Shown: in pieces, positions 22,438 to 32,980 of the stretch
Layout of the letters: each line of letters begins with the position of its first letter
How positions within the stretch are numbered: position 1 is the first letter of the stretch
NCBI GenBank assembly: GCA_022478985.1
Contig: JAKSZP010005620.1
Coordinates: 29,296 to 93,295, forward strand
Length of the DNA: 64,000 nucleotides
Source of the DNA: Massospora cicadina
Lineage: Eukaryota; Entomophthoromycota; Entomophthoromycetes; Entomophthorales; Entomophthoraceae
Direction: 5' to 3'
Program-made: the position numbers and the translations under genes
The notes under the pieces: generated by a model
Seen by the model: only the letters and a program-made list of their open reading frames with translations
What the model was told of the DNA's origin: nothing
Databases searched by the model: none

Positions 22438-22938
22438 TGCCGCGATTCCAATATGACTGGATGATAAGCCCTAAGTCATTATGGCGGAATGGATGGAATC
22501 TGCCAAATTTGATATGAGTTATGGTGATTTGAGCGCCTCAAATTAAGGCGATATTGGGTTGTTGGGAAATCGCCTTGAATTAGACGTCATGAGATTAATT
22601 AATAAAGAATTGATGAAACCAATGAGATATGGCGAATTGAATTACTAAGCCATTAAAGAAGTATCATCCGAAGTCACAACAATATAAGTGAGATGAGATG
22701 ATTGAGGAAGGTAGGTTGTTAATAGTTTAGAGTGAGCAAAACAGCAAGGTTCCGCTGTGTTGATTATATTAAATAAAGAAGTATAGTGGGAGCAATTGCT
22801 CCATATTTATTAGATAAGTTTATTTCTGTTGAGTTATGGGCAAAGATCCTCATATCATTGGTCCTATTGCTCAGTGGGTCAAACCCTTAACAAAATTGCT
22901 TAAGGCGTATCTAAACAATAAACGCCTATTTTATAACA
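22438..22938 (+). repeat. Gypsy1w 3' LTR
   Basis: Begins TGCCGCGATTCC after a purine tract and ends ATAACA, followed by the TSD GTCAG (22939-22943). Partner of 16178-16677. Confidence 0.94.
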
Positions 22939-22943
22939 GTCAG

Positions 22944-23160
22944 TATATATTAGTTTGTTGCCTTGTGAGATTAAAAATGGTGAGCATATTGTAAGAAGCT
23001 TGGCTATTATTAGAATATCAGCAGAACTATCTTTCTGATTAGGGTAGCGGGAGTTGCTATCAAAGAGTGTTATTCTCAAAATCTTCCATGTTAATTATTT
23101 TGTTCTCATCATCAATTAAAAGGTTATGCACTGACAACAGTTGCAAAATTTGCCCCCTCT
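22944..23160. other. AT-rich spacer
   Basis: A short AT-rich stretch with no feature recognised, between Gypsy1w and half-LINE copy 2. It may include the 5' UTR of the latter. Confidence 0.4.
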
Positions 23161-24262
23161 GTCATGAATTAAACATATGAAAAAAGCATGTCAATACAAT
23201 TCACACCATGTGAACACGGCCAACTCCACCCATGAGGCCACTCCAACAGCGTTTGAGTGGAATTTGGCTGCCCTCACCCCTCAGGCCATGCACTTGAATA
23301 AGAAGCAAAATCTACCACCTCAAACTCAAGCCAACCTATTTACACCCATGCCAACCAATTGGGGGCAGGCTTGGACCAATACTTAATCCAAAAAGATCTT
23401 CAACCTTAAAACCTACCTAACCACAGCCACCTGTCACCAAATCAATCAAAGCAAACTAAATACCTGGGATTATTTTGGATGAAGCGTCCAAATATCGTGA
23501 AATTGGCCCACCTCTGGCTAAATCATTTGATTTAGATCCTTATCTGAATTCAGATTTTTATGCTCCACTCCCATCCAACCAATTTGTCCCCAAACCCAAT
23601 GCTATCCCATACCAAAGTGACCATCATCTTGCCAAAGCCGCGGTGACCTCACCTGGAAATTGCCGTCTCTGTGAAGCTGTGGCAAAATCAGTCTTTGTAT
23701 TTAAACAAGGATTGCATGTCACCGCGTTCCCCCAATTTCCCTGTAGTTGTAAAAGAGGAAATTGTATGCCTAGCTGAAACTGCTGCCAGCGCTATCAAAC
23801 ATGTCACTGAAATAGCAGATTTTCCAGATCTACATGTGTAACCAGAGCCAACATCACAATATTTGCCCACCTTCCTGATGCCTGCATACAAGCTGAACAT
23901 CATGTGGCCAAACTCATGGAGTCTATGATTCAGGCCCAAATTCTCAGTTTTAATGAATATCCGGTCTGCCTTGACCCTCATCCCACAGATGCCCCAACCC
24001 CTTTGTTATCAGCATTGGTCTGCCTTTTCAATGCTGAAGCCGAAATCAAAGCTTAAATTAATATTCCACCTGATCCCCTTCCCCATCCACCATGGTGGGA
24101 TAAGCAGCTCAATTCTGTGCCACCTGGTAGGTTATTTTCTTGTTTTCTTTTTTGTGTGTCCCGCTGCCCATTTTTGGCAGTTGATTCAAATTTGGTTTTT
24201 TTAGCTGGAGTTTATATTTTGGTAATGTCCATCCCCTGGTCAGCGTACCTCAAATAAATTTA
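23160..24262 (+). mobile_element. Half-LINE copy 2 (ORF1-only), 5' end uncertain
   Basis: Encodes the same C-terminal domain as the half-LINE at 10702-12623 and ends with the same tail, GTCCATCCCCTGGTCAGC, plus A-rich DNA (24220-24262). Nothing resembling RT or endonuclease lies between ORF and tail. The zinc-knuckle half is not visible, so this copy looks 5'-truncated. No TSD was identified. Confidence 0.7.
23177..24110 (+). pseudogene. Half-LINE copy 2 ORF1 C-terminal domain
   Basis: The frame at 23475-23730 (FVPKPNAIPYQSDHHLAKAA) parallels copy 1 (YVPQPKAKPFYSDQQLAVEA). After a frameshift near 23730, 23840-24055 gives LPDACIQAEHHVAKLM and TDAPTPLLSALVC. Copy 1 has FPDACLKAEDALVKYI and ANAPTPLLYALTY. 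Conserved spacing over about 200 residues in two diverged copies supports a real domain. Function unknown; probably part of the element's RNA-binding protein. Confidence 0.65.
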
Positions 24263-24305
24263 AGTCAATTAAAAATTACATTATCTCAGGTCAAAAGTAT
24301 ACATT

Positions 24306-24478
24306 AGGTTCCCCAAAGCCTCCTCGCCATCTGATATGGCTTCCTAGGCTGATAACCTAGGGGCTATACAGGAACTTTTTAATCTATGATAATCCCTTTG
24401 TTTGGCCCATTTGCGAATAAAGATGCGTGGCAGCTCCCCCTTTTGGGTTGGGCACCACTAGTACTAAAAAATAGTATG
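24306..24478 (+). repeat. Unclassified repeat, copy A
   Basis: Shares TATGGCTTCCTAGGCTG, TGATAATCCCTTTGTTTG, AAGATGCGTGGC and a terminal GGTTGGGCACCACTAGTACT plus A-run with copy B. The terminal segment also resembles the 3' end of LINE-1w on its sense strand (GGTTGGGACCATCTAGTACT plus A-run, about 887-862). It may be a SINE or LINE 3' end using the LINE-1w-type tail. Confidence 0.6.
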
Positions 24479-24650
24479 CATCAGGTCAGGGATGTGTGTT
24501 AGTCTTCTCAACTTCTCTTTGGGCTTATCTCTTTTTTTCTCGCTGTATCTTCTAATTATTTCATGATTTGTGGCACCCTCAAGCAGGAAGGTGTTAATTT
24601 TCTAGTCAGATAAAGGGGGAGTCATCACCAGCTAAATTGACCGCTGGACA

Positions 24651-24826
24651 AAAGTTTTCCCAAAGATTCCTACCTTCTGGTATGGCTTCCTAGGCTGTTA
24701 GCTGAGGTGCTATATTGAAAATTTTTTATTTTATGATAATCCCTTTGTTTGTCTCAATTTAAACTTAAAGATGCGTGGCGGTTTACCTTTTGTGTTGGGC
24801 ACCAATAGTGCAAAAAATAAATGGGA
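24651..24826 (+). repeat. Unclassified repeat, copy B
   Basis: Diverged direct repeat of 24306-24478, about 345 bp downstream. Ends GTTGGGCACCAATAGTGC plus A-run. Confidence 0.6.
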
Positions 24827-26600
24827 ACTTATCCATAAGAGAACCTTTGGTAAAATCATCCAAAGTGGTATTTAGGTCTTAATATCTTGTTCTCTCTTTG
24901 TATTTGTCAAGCCATCAGAAATGTTTTTGTAAAATAATTATGGAAGATCTAATTCTGAAGGTCAAATTTTAACAATAAAATTCTCAAGGTCTTGCTGGAG
25001 AGTGAAACTTTCCATAGCATAGGACTACAATGTGGCCTATACATTTTCCAATTTAGTTAAGGCGATTTGTTATCTCAGGACACGCCTGCAGATCACTTGA
25101 TATGACTAGACCAAGTTCTAGCTAGCCTATGAGTTCTATCACCAGGCAATAGTGACAAACATACAAATTTTCTTTAGAGAATACTAAATTAAGGCAGGCC
25201 TTTGGGCATCAGATTTAACCCTTTACATAGATAGTGTTTCATTTCAAGTTATTTGCATAGCTTTATGTTAAATGATCTCATTTGTTAATAAACATAAGGT
25301 AAGATTAAAATTATCAGGGTATTAGCTTTAATGATTAGTTGGCTAATGGAAGGTATAGAAGGATGCAACCTTTTGTAGCCTTACAAGGGGACATTTAATA
25401 GCTCTATAGTGACTGACTTAGTAGGCCAATTGACAAAGAAACTGAACCAAGGAAGTTCTTGCTGTTAAGTCTTGTATCACAAAGATGGTAAATGCTAAGG
25501 CATTTAAAAATAAAAAAGCCAACGTTTAAGACTATCATAACATTTTTCCAGTATAACTTGTTACATGTTATAATACAGAATAAGATCAAGAAAAAATTGG
25601 TAATAAGCCACTAAAATTCAGAAAATTTTATAAACTTTTGAAAACTCATGATTTCATAGTGAAGTGCAGAGGCAGCGGGAAAGATAAGGAAATTAAATGC
25701 TATTTTTTAAATTAGCAAGTGAGCTCCAGATCATGCCACAAACCATCTAGTAGGCTCAGACATTCTGGTGAGGCTTTTTATTATGAAAAAGATATGCAAT
25801 AGTAAAAATAATGTACTATGTGAATTCTTTAAACTTTATATATAAGAGTAGACTTAAAAGTAAGTATAAATCTTCAAAAATTGAAAATAAAAAGGCGAGG
25901 ATTTTTTGGTTTAATTGAGTCCTGAAATTAAATTCTTACTGAAGAATCTTTGCCTAGCAGCTTAATCTTATTTATTGAATTTGACTCAAGTCTCTGACCT
26001 TGTAATTTATATTTTTTGAATTTTAGCTAAATCTAGGTCTTTTTTTAATAATGGAATTTTGAAGGGAAACCTGAGCTCGAAGAGCTACTACCCAATTATC
26101 TTCTATCACCTGATAAAGATCATTAATAGTTCAAGGGGATTTTTGGCCTAATTTTTGGACAGGTCTCCAGATTTTCTTTTAGAACACTTTATGCCTAAGA
26201 CCATGGCACTAGACATGACATCACCCTCCACTATTTGACAGGAGATCACTCCTCTTGAGGTTACGTCAGCAAGAAAATGAATCATGTGGTTTTGAAGCTT
26301 CATTACGGCTATGGTTGAGGCGAGGAAGTGGGGCTTAAAGCATCATTTAACTTGCAGTGAAACTTTATAATTAACACAAGAGCATGGTTCATATTACTAA
26401 CAATCACCCAGATATTCTCAGTCTGTGCACCCTTTCTAAGATACCAAGTAGTGTAGATGATGGAGTGAAGTTTTTGAGGCTAATATGGCATCAATCTCAT
26501 ACTCAAAATCCGCTTCTACCATGATAGGAACTGGGGTATATATAATGGGCGCGTATTAGGGTTAGGAGACACTCACGCATGGTCTGGAAGACTTTATTAA
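24827..26600. other. AT-rich DNA, no gene recognised
   Basis: Only short chance ORFs. The right part adjoins the 3' side of a minus-strand gypsy integrase (26600-27390), so an old LTR or 3' UTR may lie here. I cannot pair it with another LTR in the window. Confidence 0.4.
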
Positions 26601-27390
26601 TAGGAGGTAATTCAAGATTATAGAGATTGGCTCAACCATACAAATCACCTTAATTTTCCAACACGCTTAACACAAGATTTTGATGGGGCTTCTTTAGGCG
26701 TAGGTTTTTCACGTTGGCCATGACTGAGTCACCATATTTGTAATCAGGTTCTATTTGGCGTTTACAAACTGAATATTCCATGTAGATCCTCACAGCAACA
26801 ACCAAGTGGCCTTTCACTTTTTGATGAATCTCAATTAAATCATGATTACTATCAATTGCTGCTACCACTTGTATACTAGGTTGAGTAATAAGGTTGAAAT
26901 TGGTATTATAGCCAAATTATCAAATAAAGATGTTACTATAGACGGGTACCTCATTCTGTTGTAAGGATACTGAGCTAATGAAAAATGTAATGTCCAGTTA
27001 TTTTTTGTTTAGAGTTTGAGCAACTTCTAAGGGATTGTAATAAACTTTGGTTCACCCTCTCTGTCTGGTTGTTTGATAAGGATGGATATCAGTTGATTAT
27101 GACATGGTTAAACTTGTAGAAAGTACAATAGTGCATCCAAAAAAATTGGTCAAATATTAGGGGCATTTATTGCTTACAAGCTTCTAAGGACCTTTTACAG
27201 GCAGTAATGAGGTCTACTAAAATTAAGCGTTTTTGAACGGAAGTTATTTTAAGGGGAAAAAGTCAAAAGGATTCATCTTGGTGAAGCAGTCAACAACCAC
27301 CATGACAGCATATAACTTTGCGAAGGGTTAGTTCCACAACAGAATCCACTGACACAGAGGTCCAGGGATCTTCTTCTGTTTGAAGGGGTT
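26600..27390 (-). pseudogene. Gypsy integrase fragment (Gypsy7w)
   Basis: On the minus strand, 27375-27260 gives EEDPWTSVSVDSVVEL, then after a shift VVDCFTKMNPFDFFPLK. This is the integrase core around the first catalytic Asp. 27070-27030 reads NQTERVNQSL, the block after the catalytic Glu. 26868-26650 gives the C-terminal domain (KYGDSVMANVKNLRLKKP). Full of stops. The 5' side is cut off by LINE-3w, whose 3' tail abuts at about 27395. Confidence 0.75.
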
Positions 27391-27394
27391 TTTA

Positions 27395-28530
27395 ATTTAT
27401 TGTGGGGAAGGCTGACCAGGGGATGGACACTTTCAAAAATAATTATGAGAAAAAACGAAACTCAGTAACAGGGAAGGCACCCCAGAGAAGCAATGCTATC
27501 TCCTGTTGCCAGCGGGAACGCCACTATGGGGAGGAGGGGGAACGTGTAAAGGGGCCGTAACCACAATTGAACACATGTGGAGGAAGGGGTCTGAGTTGAT
27601 GAACCAAACTGGGAACCAGGAGGAGACCAACTGACGGCGACGCGGTGGGAGGTATCCAAACACCCACGCTTGAAAGTGGTCCACCAAATGGGACCAGAAT
27701 CTGTGGACAGCTTCTGGGAGGGTGGGGGTGGATCCTGCGATGGCATCCAAGACAATCGTGTGGATAGTCCACATGGCGATTGTGACCACCAGAGCACAGA
27801 GGGAGGGTGGAAGAGGGGATACCATGGATATAGCAAACATATCCTTAGACAGACTGAAGGGATGTGCCTGATCCTGGCCAAGCAGACGTTGAACCTCGCG
27901 CCATATCGCTTCAGAGGTAGGGCACTTTTCCAGGCGGTGGAACAGAGTTCCATACTGGCCACACACAATGCAGGATGAGTGTAAAGCGTTAGAGCGCTCA
28001 GCCGTATGGTAAACCTACCTCAGGCAGCGCCACACATGGGAACAGATATGAGGCAGCAACAGAGGGTGATGTGCGTATTTCCAAATAGTCTTCTAGTTCT
28101 CAAGGGAATAAGGGATGTCCATCATGTCCAGGTAGTCCACCCTGGATAGGAAATGGGGCCATGTGGGGATCAAGCCATTTTGAATGGGTAGCCCCTGTAC
28201 CTCCTGTGTGAACCGAGGAGAGTGGCAGCCTCTCTGGGCTGTGTGCCCACAAATACAGATTCTCCACTCAGCGCTCCGCATGGAGAGAAGGATTCGTTTG
28301 AAGTGGGGTGCCATACCATGAGGACCAGCGGCCAATGGGTGGGAAGCCAGATACTTCATCAAAAAGTGATGGTTTGACGGATTGGTAAGGCCCAGGGCGC
28401 GGGAGAAGTTGGATTGGGTTTCACGGGACCAGTGTTGGGAGGAGAGCATAGAGGCGGTGATGGCCGCAATCCAGGCGCCCAGGATCTTGGCAGCTTGGGC
28501 TTCAAAGTTGAGCAGGCCCATGCCGCCACA
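27395..28530 (-). mobile_element. LINE-3w: 5'-truncated LINE
   Basis: Contains the ORF2 C-terminus (from GGMGLLNFEAQ at about 28525), the zinc finger and the 3' UTR. It ends in GTCCATCCCCTGGTCAGC and an AT-rich tail (27430-27380). 5' truncation is usual for target-primed reverse transcription. It sits in the integrase of Gypsy7w. No TSD was identified with confidence. Confidence 0.82.
27496..28521 (-). pseudogene. LINE-3w ORF2 C-terminus with zinc finger
   Basis: 28521-28093 encodes the post-RT helical region (LLNFEAQAAKILGAWIAAI, SNHHFLMKYLASHPL, RVDYLDMMDIPYSL). A stop at 28090-28092 and a shift near 27970 separate it from 27966-27496, with MCGQYGTLFHRLEKCP (finger) and a helical tail (IWREVQRLLGQ). 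The same arrangement occurs in LINE-4w 8438-7878 (LDQMNIPYILE, ICGQYGSLVHRLEQCP). Confidence 0.85.
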
Positions 28531-29083
28531 AGTACATAGTCATGTTATATGTTAGGTCCTTTCAGCTATTAGCCATCTTATGGCTCTGCGTCTTTGCCCT
28601 TTTTTGGGTAACTGGCAGAGGGGGGTCATGATGCTACTTGCTTAGTAATTCCATAAGGAGACTTGAGGGTATTAACCAATTTCCTGATGTAAGATGAACC
28701 ATCTAAAACTTTATATTCATGGTCAAGAAAAGAACAGTTCCTAGTGCAAGCTTCTTTGATCTTAATTTATTTGGATGAGAGGGGAGAGAGGCTGACTTTA
28801 GAGGAAACGTCTACCTCTTCTGATGATGAGGCAAGGATAATAGTGGTTGGTAGTTGAGAGTGAGTGCTCTTAATGAATTGTTTAGGTCCAATTGGCAAAT
28901 GTGTGTTGTGTGCCTCAACAAGGAAGTGTCTGATATAAAGCCAGGATTCTGAGAACTATAATATGGAAGAAGGTTGTTGATGCTCTTCATCAAGTCATAT
29001 CTGAAGTCAAAGATTGAGAGGATTTTCACCCATTTAGACAGCGCAGGGTTAGCTTTTTATAAAACAGTAGTAGAATAGTGCTT
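28531..29083. other. Unassigned repeat-derived DNA
   Basis: Between LINE-3w and the 5' LTR of Gypsy3w. It may continue Gypsy7w beyond the LINE insertion, but no conserved pol motif was seen on either strand. Confidence 0.35.
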
Positions 29084-29296
29084 TGTTAGAATTTTTTCCC
29101 ACCTTTCCAGATTCCTAGATAATCTTCAGGTTTGCTGGGGGATAAGTCCTGCTAACAAATGAATAAGATATTGGCTGACCTCAAATTAAGGTTAATAATG
29201 TCAGAGGAGTTTGCGTAATTTGCCAGGTTTAGTTCCATCAGAGTTCAAACCGTGCAAATGCTTAAGATCTTGCCAGGAAGAGTTGCTGACGAAATT
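29084..29296 (+). repeat. Gypsy3w 5' LTR, left part
   Basis: Matches the start of 43372-44464, including GGGGATAAGTCCTGCTA. It breaks at AAATT (29292-29296), the target of Gypsy2w. Confidence 0.88.
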
Positions 29297-30152
29297 TGTC
29301 ATGTTTGAGAAATGACATCATAATTGGGACCAACTTTATAGCAAAGCCGAATGTTAGAAGGCCAAGAAGATGAATTTGGCAGGCCTCCCTGACATCAAGC
29401 ATACCATAGATCAACGCTGGGTTAAGGCAAAGTATGCCCAGGTTGGTCCAAAGGATGTAAGAGAAGTTCAGCCCTTTTTAACATCAGGTGCATTAAAAGA
29501 ACTAGCTTTGTGGTAAACAAAAATGATTCACTTCAGTTTTTGGGTGAACAAGGTCTCAAAACCCGTTCAGTTTTCAGAACTTCCAGCTTGGGTTGGCTGC
29601 TTCTACAAGCAATTACCTGATTGTGGTTAATACCAGGTACAGTGTGTTGCGCGATGAAAGCATGCACCTATTGGTGTGCTTGGCTTAGACCCGCTTCCTT
29701 CTATTGATTGTTTTTCTAAAAACCTTTAAATTCCTCGTGTTGAGACCAATCCCTCCCATCGGTCAACTATTCCCTCAAAATAAACCATTTTGCTAGTACA
29801 CCATTTTAATTTATGTTATCTTGGACAATCCTGTGCGTGGACCTCTTTAAGGAGGTCTCACGCAACCTTAACCATTTACTTTTATCTAACTTAAATTTAT
29901 CTGCTTGCACACCATAGGCCGCCCAGGTTCCCTCCAGTCTAGGGCGCCCATAAATTACCCCTCCAAGCCTCGTGTGTCTCCCTTTTTGTTACTTCTTCCA
30001 CTGATAACCCTTCTCCACCTAAGTTATTCTAGATCATCACCCTCTACTGGGCTCTAGTAACTTTTGTACAATTGACAAGTTCCCTGGCGTTGGCCCTGTG
30101 AACTATGCACTACCACACTGGGAACAGGAGAGTTATAGACACTCTCCTTACA
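29297..30152 (+). repeat. Gypsy2w 5' LTR (856 bp)
   Basis: Starts TGTCATGTTTGAGAAATGAC and ends CTCCTTACA. Nearly the same as 34391-35250 over long stretches, especially the last 300 bp. Confidence 0.93.
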
Positions 30153-30290
30153 TTAGGTGACCAACCTCTTTATCTTATATGCTTGAACTTTTCTGTGTGG
30201 GACTTTCACAAAGCGCAAACATTGTGCGCCAGCTGTAGGCAACATCCAGGATAGGTCTCACTACTGTTTCATTTTTTTCCGAAGGTTGGA

Positions 30291-31111
30291 GTGTCTCAGT
30301 GTTATTTTTCTACCACCAACTGGAAAGTACCCACCCTTCTTGCCCATACCTGGTGGAGATGGTCGCTTCACAATCCAAGAGTCGTGATTCCCCAACTTTG
30401 CACCAAATTTGATAAATCAATACACAAAAATAGATTTTCCTTCAGCACCACGTTCAGATGGTGCAGGTGGGTTCATTGACGAAGGGCCTGATGGTTTTGA
30501 CCTTGGATAACGTCATACAACCCATTATCAAAATGGGGTTAGGATCATTTGTGACCCAAAACACAAGTTATAATGTCGTTTTTACATATACTGCAAAGCC
30601 ATGTCTCTTCCCATATGGCTTAAATTCAGACTCCATTCCAGTATATGGAATTATCACTAGGGACCCCTTTTTGTCCCCTACCATGATCCGCTGAACCCAT
30701 GAGGTGGAGAAGGAGCTACAACTACAATATAAAAACGTTTATGCAGTTGCTGAAGATATGGTGGGATATGTGGCCTCAGTAGTAAGAGTGGTCAATTATC
30801 CCTTTCCATTTATTGATGCAAAAGAGCACCCTGGGGGTGTGTACTTCCTTGAAGCAGAGTTTAGTGGTGAAGTGTTGGCATTTTCTGCTTTAAATAAAGG
30901 TCATTTGGAGTATTTTCTACTGACTGCAACCCTTTCATCCCCTTTAGGGAAAATCCTCACCACTATTTTGGTGGATACCGGAGCCTCTGAAAAATTTATG
31001 GACCAAACCCTAGTCAACTACCAAAAGCTGAGTTACGTACCAGGTGGTATGGCTAGAGGAGGGGCTTCCCAAGGTATTTTCACGCTAAAAATTCGGGGCT
31101 TAGTGGACTAA
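30291..31111 (+). pseudogene. Gypsy2w region with aspartic protease
   Basis: The open pieces 30458-30694 and 30704-31111 lead into KILTTILVDTGASEKFMDQ (about 30950-31006), a retropepsin active site with the catalytic Asp intact. Upstream there is room for only about 180 codons after the LTR and no capsid or zinc knuckle is seen, so Gag appears deleted. Confidence 0.8.
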
Positions 31112-31497
31112 CAAGTTGGCGCATATCATTTGTCCAACCACTTTCATTTTATCAAAAACTCTTGTACCCATCATTTTGGGTGTAGAGTGTAGGATGTTTG
31201 ATGTCAGGAATAACTTGAAAGAAAATAACCTATCCCTCACTTTAAATAATGGTCACAAGCTGGTGGTTCCTTTGGCTGAAGCCAACTTTTAAGAAATTTG
31301 CCCACTGGCCCAATATTCACACTCTCCGTCTTGCCCCTTTGCTGAAGCCCTCTGTGGAGGTTCCCCGACCTTCCTGTTTGGAGGGGTGGAATCTTCATAT
31401 GATGTGGCTTCATCTAATGCACAACCAGATCATTCAGAGTTTGATTGCGAGTTCAAGCTCACTGTAGACCTGGTGCGTAATTTTTAAGATTTACCCA

Positions 31498-32352
31498 TTG
31501 ACTGTCCGGGAGGAAGAGGCCTTAGATGTGTGGGTTAAGGAGCAGTTAGCCAAAGGCGCGATTTTTCAGCGTACCTCACCTGTATGCTCCCCACTTCTCT
31601 TTGTGGAGAAGGCCGATGGAACTTTATGCCCTTTTATAGATTATGGGAACCTAAAGATGTTGCTTTACCAGACCTCCATCCATTCCTTTGGATTCTAAGA
31701 TTTAGCGCTATGTGGAGAAGGCTAAAGTCTTCTCCAAACTGGATTGCCTCAATGCATACAATCAGATTCAGATTTAAAAGGGACAGGATTGTTTAATTGC
31801 ATTTAATACCGAAAAAGGTATTTTCCAGTTTGGGTCATGCCCTTTGGACTTAAGAATGTCCTTGCTAACTTCCAACGCCGCATTGATGCAGCTTTGGGGG
31901 ATCTGCTGGGGGTATGCGCGGTGGCCTACATGGATGATATTCTGGCGTTTTCCCCTGATCACGAGTCCCATTCAGTACACCTTTGGCAAGTGGTGGAGAG
32001 GTTAAAGGCAGACCGCCTTACGCTGAAGATCAGCAGATGTAAATTTTTCAAGTCCCAGGTCCTTTTTCTGGGCAACGTCGTGTTTGACAAAGGACATATG
32101 ATAACTCCAGACAAGGAGAAGGCAATTCGTGAATGGCTCACCCCCACTTCAGTCAAGGAATTGAGGAGTTTTTTGGGGACGTGTACGTTCCTCAAGAAGT
32201 TTACGCCCAATCTTTCTGAGGTGGCAGCGCCCTTGTATAAGACCAGTGGTGCAAAAGTTCTTCAGTGGTCCCCCGTTTTGGAGGATGTCTTTCAAGCAGT
32301 AAAGTGCACCCTGTTGTCCACGTCCATCCTTCGCCATGTAGATCCTTTATAA
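31498..32352 (+). pseudogene. Gypsy2w reverse transcriptase
   Basis: 31498-31698 covers the fingers (EEALDVWVKEQLAKGAI, SPLLFVEKADGTL). A shift or stop lies around 31700-31830. 31837-32352 is then open with MPFGLKNVLANFQRRIDAAL, the YMDD active site in CAVAYMDDILAFSP (about 31915-31956), KISRCKFFKSQVLFLGNVV and the connection ELRSFLGTCTFLKKFTP. Confidence 0.9.
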
Positions 32353-32980
32353 GAATTCATTATGTATACTAATGCGTCCAACTTCGCCATATTGGCTGCC
32401 TTGTTACAAGTAGGCGAAGGTGGTATAGAGCATCTGGTGGTATAATTATAAAGGAAAATGTCTTTACCTGAGTTAAACTACGCTATTTACAACAAATATT
32501 TACTAGCAGTTGTGGAGGCGCTGACTTATTGGCGTCATCACTTACATGGCTCTTTCCAACCTTTCCATGTACGTCCAGATCACCATGCCTTACTGTACTA
32601 CCACGCTCCTCATGTCTTAACTCCACGTCAGACCCATTGGCATGAGACCTTGCCCAATTTGCATTTTTTATGAGTTCACCAAGGGCAAGGAGATTGGGTT
32701 GGCGGATGCTTTGAGCCGCGATCCTGCATTAGCTCCTGATCCAAAAGAAGAGGTTCATAACACCCAGAGGATGATTCCTCCAGGTAAGATTGTGTCTCAA
32801 CTTCCCTCTTCCCTGGTCAACACGCCAGCGTTTGCTCCTCTGGAAAATGCGGAGGAATACAGTATGTTCAGGAAAATAGTCCTTTCTCAGCAGTTATTGG
32901 CCAAATATACTATGGTACTTGCTAAGAGCGCGCTGAATCAGGAGGATTTAACCGGGGGTTTTCATGTAAATAAATGAGAT
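32353..32980 (+). pseudogene. Gypsy2w RNase H
   Basis: After a TAA at 32350-32352 the frame continues with the RNase H start (MYTNASNFAILAALLQ, Asn where the family usually has the first catalytic Asp). 32458-32673 carries LNYAIYNKYLLAVVEALTYWRHH and PDHHALLYYH. 32642-32977 carries GLADALSRDPAL. One shift separates the last two. Confidence 0.82.

Larger units (their letters stand above)
16178..22938 (+). mobile_element. Gypsy1w: complete Ty3/gypsy LTR retrotransposon
   Basis: Both LTRs are present (16178-16677 and 22438-22938) and flanked by an exact 5-bp TSD, GTCAG, at 16173-16177 and 22939-22943. A primer-binding site follows the left LTR, and a purine-rich tract (AAGGAGGGGGTAA, 22425-22437) precedes the right LTR. 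Internal order gag, protease, RT, RNase H, integrase identifies Ty3/gypsy. All frames except part of gag and the integrase C-terminus are broken. Confidence 0.95.

Noticed and set aside
24306..24826. LTR pair of a small element
   Set aside because: Copies lack TG...CA ends and have A-run tails, and only about 170 bp lie between them.
29297..30152. 29.3-30.1 kb and 34.4-35.2 kb as a host segmental duplication
   Set aside because: TG...CA ends, a purine tract, a 5-bp TSD and pol between them show they are LTRs.
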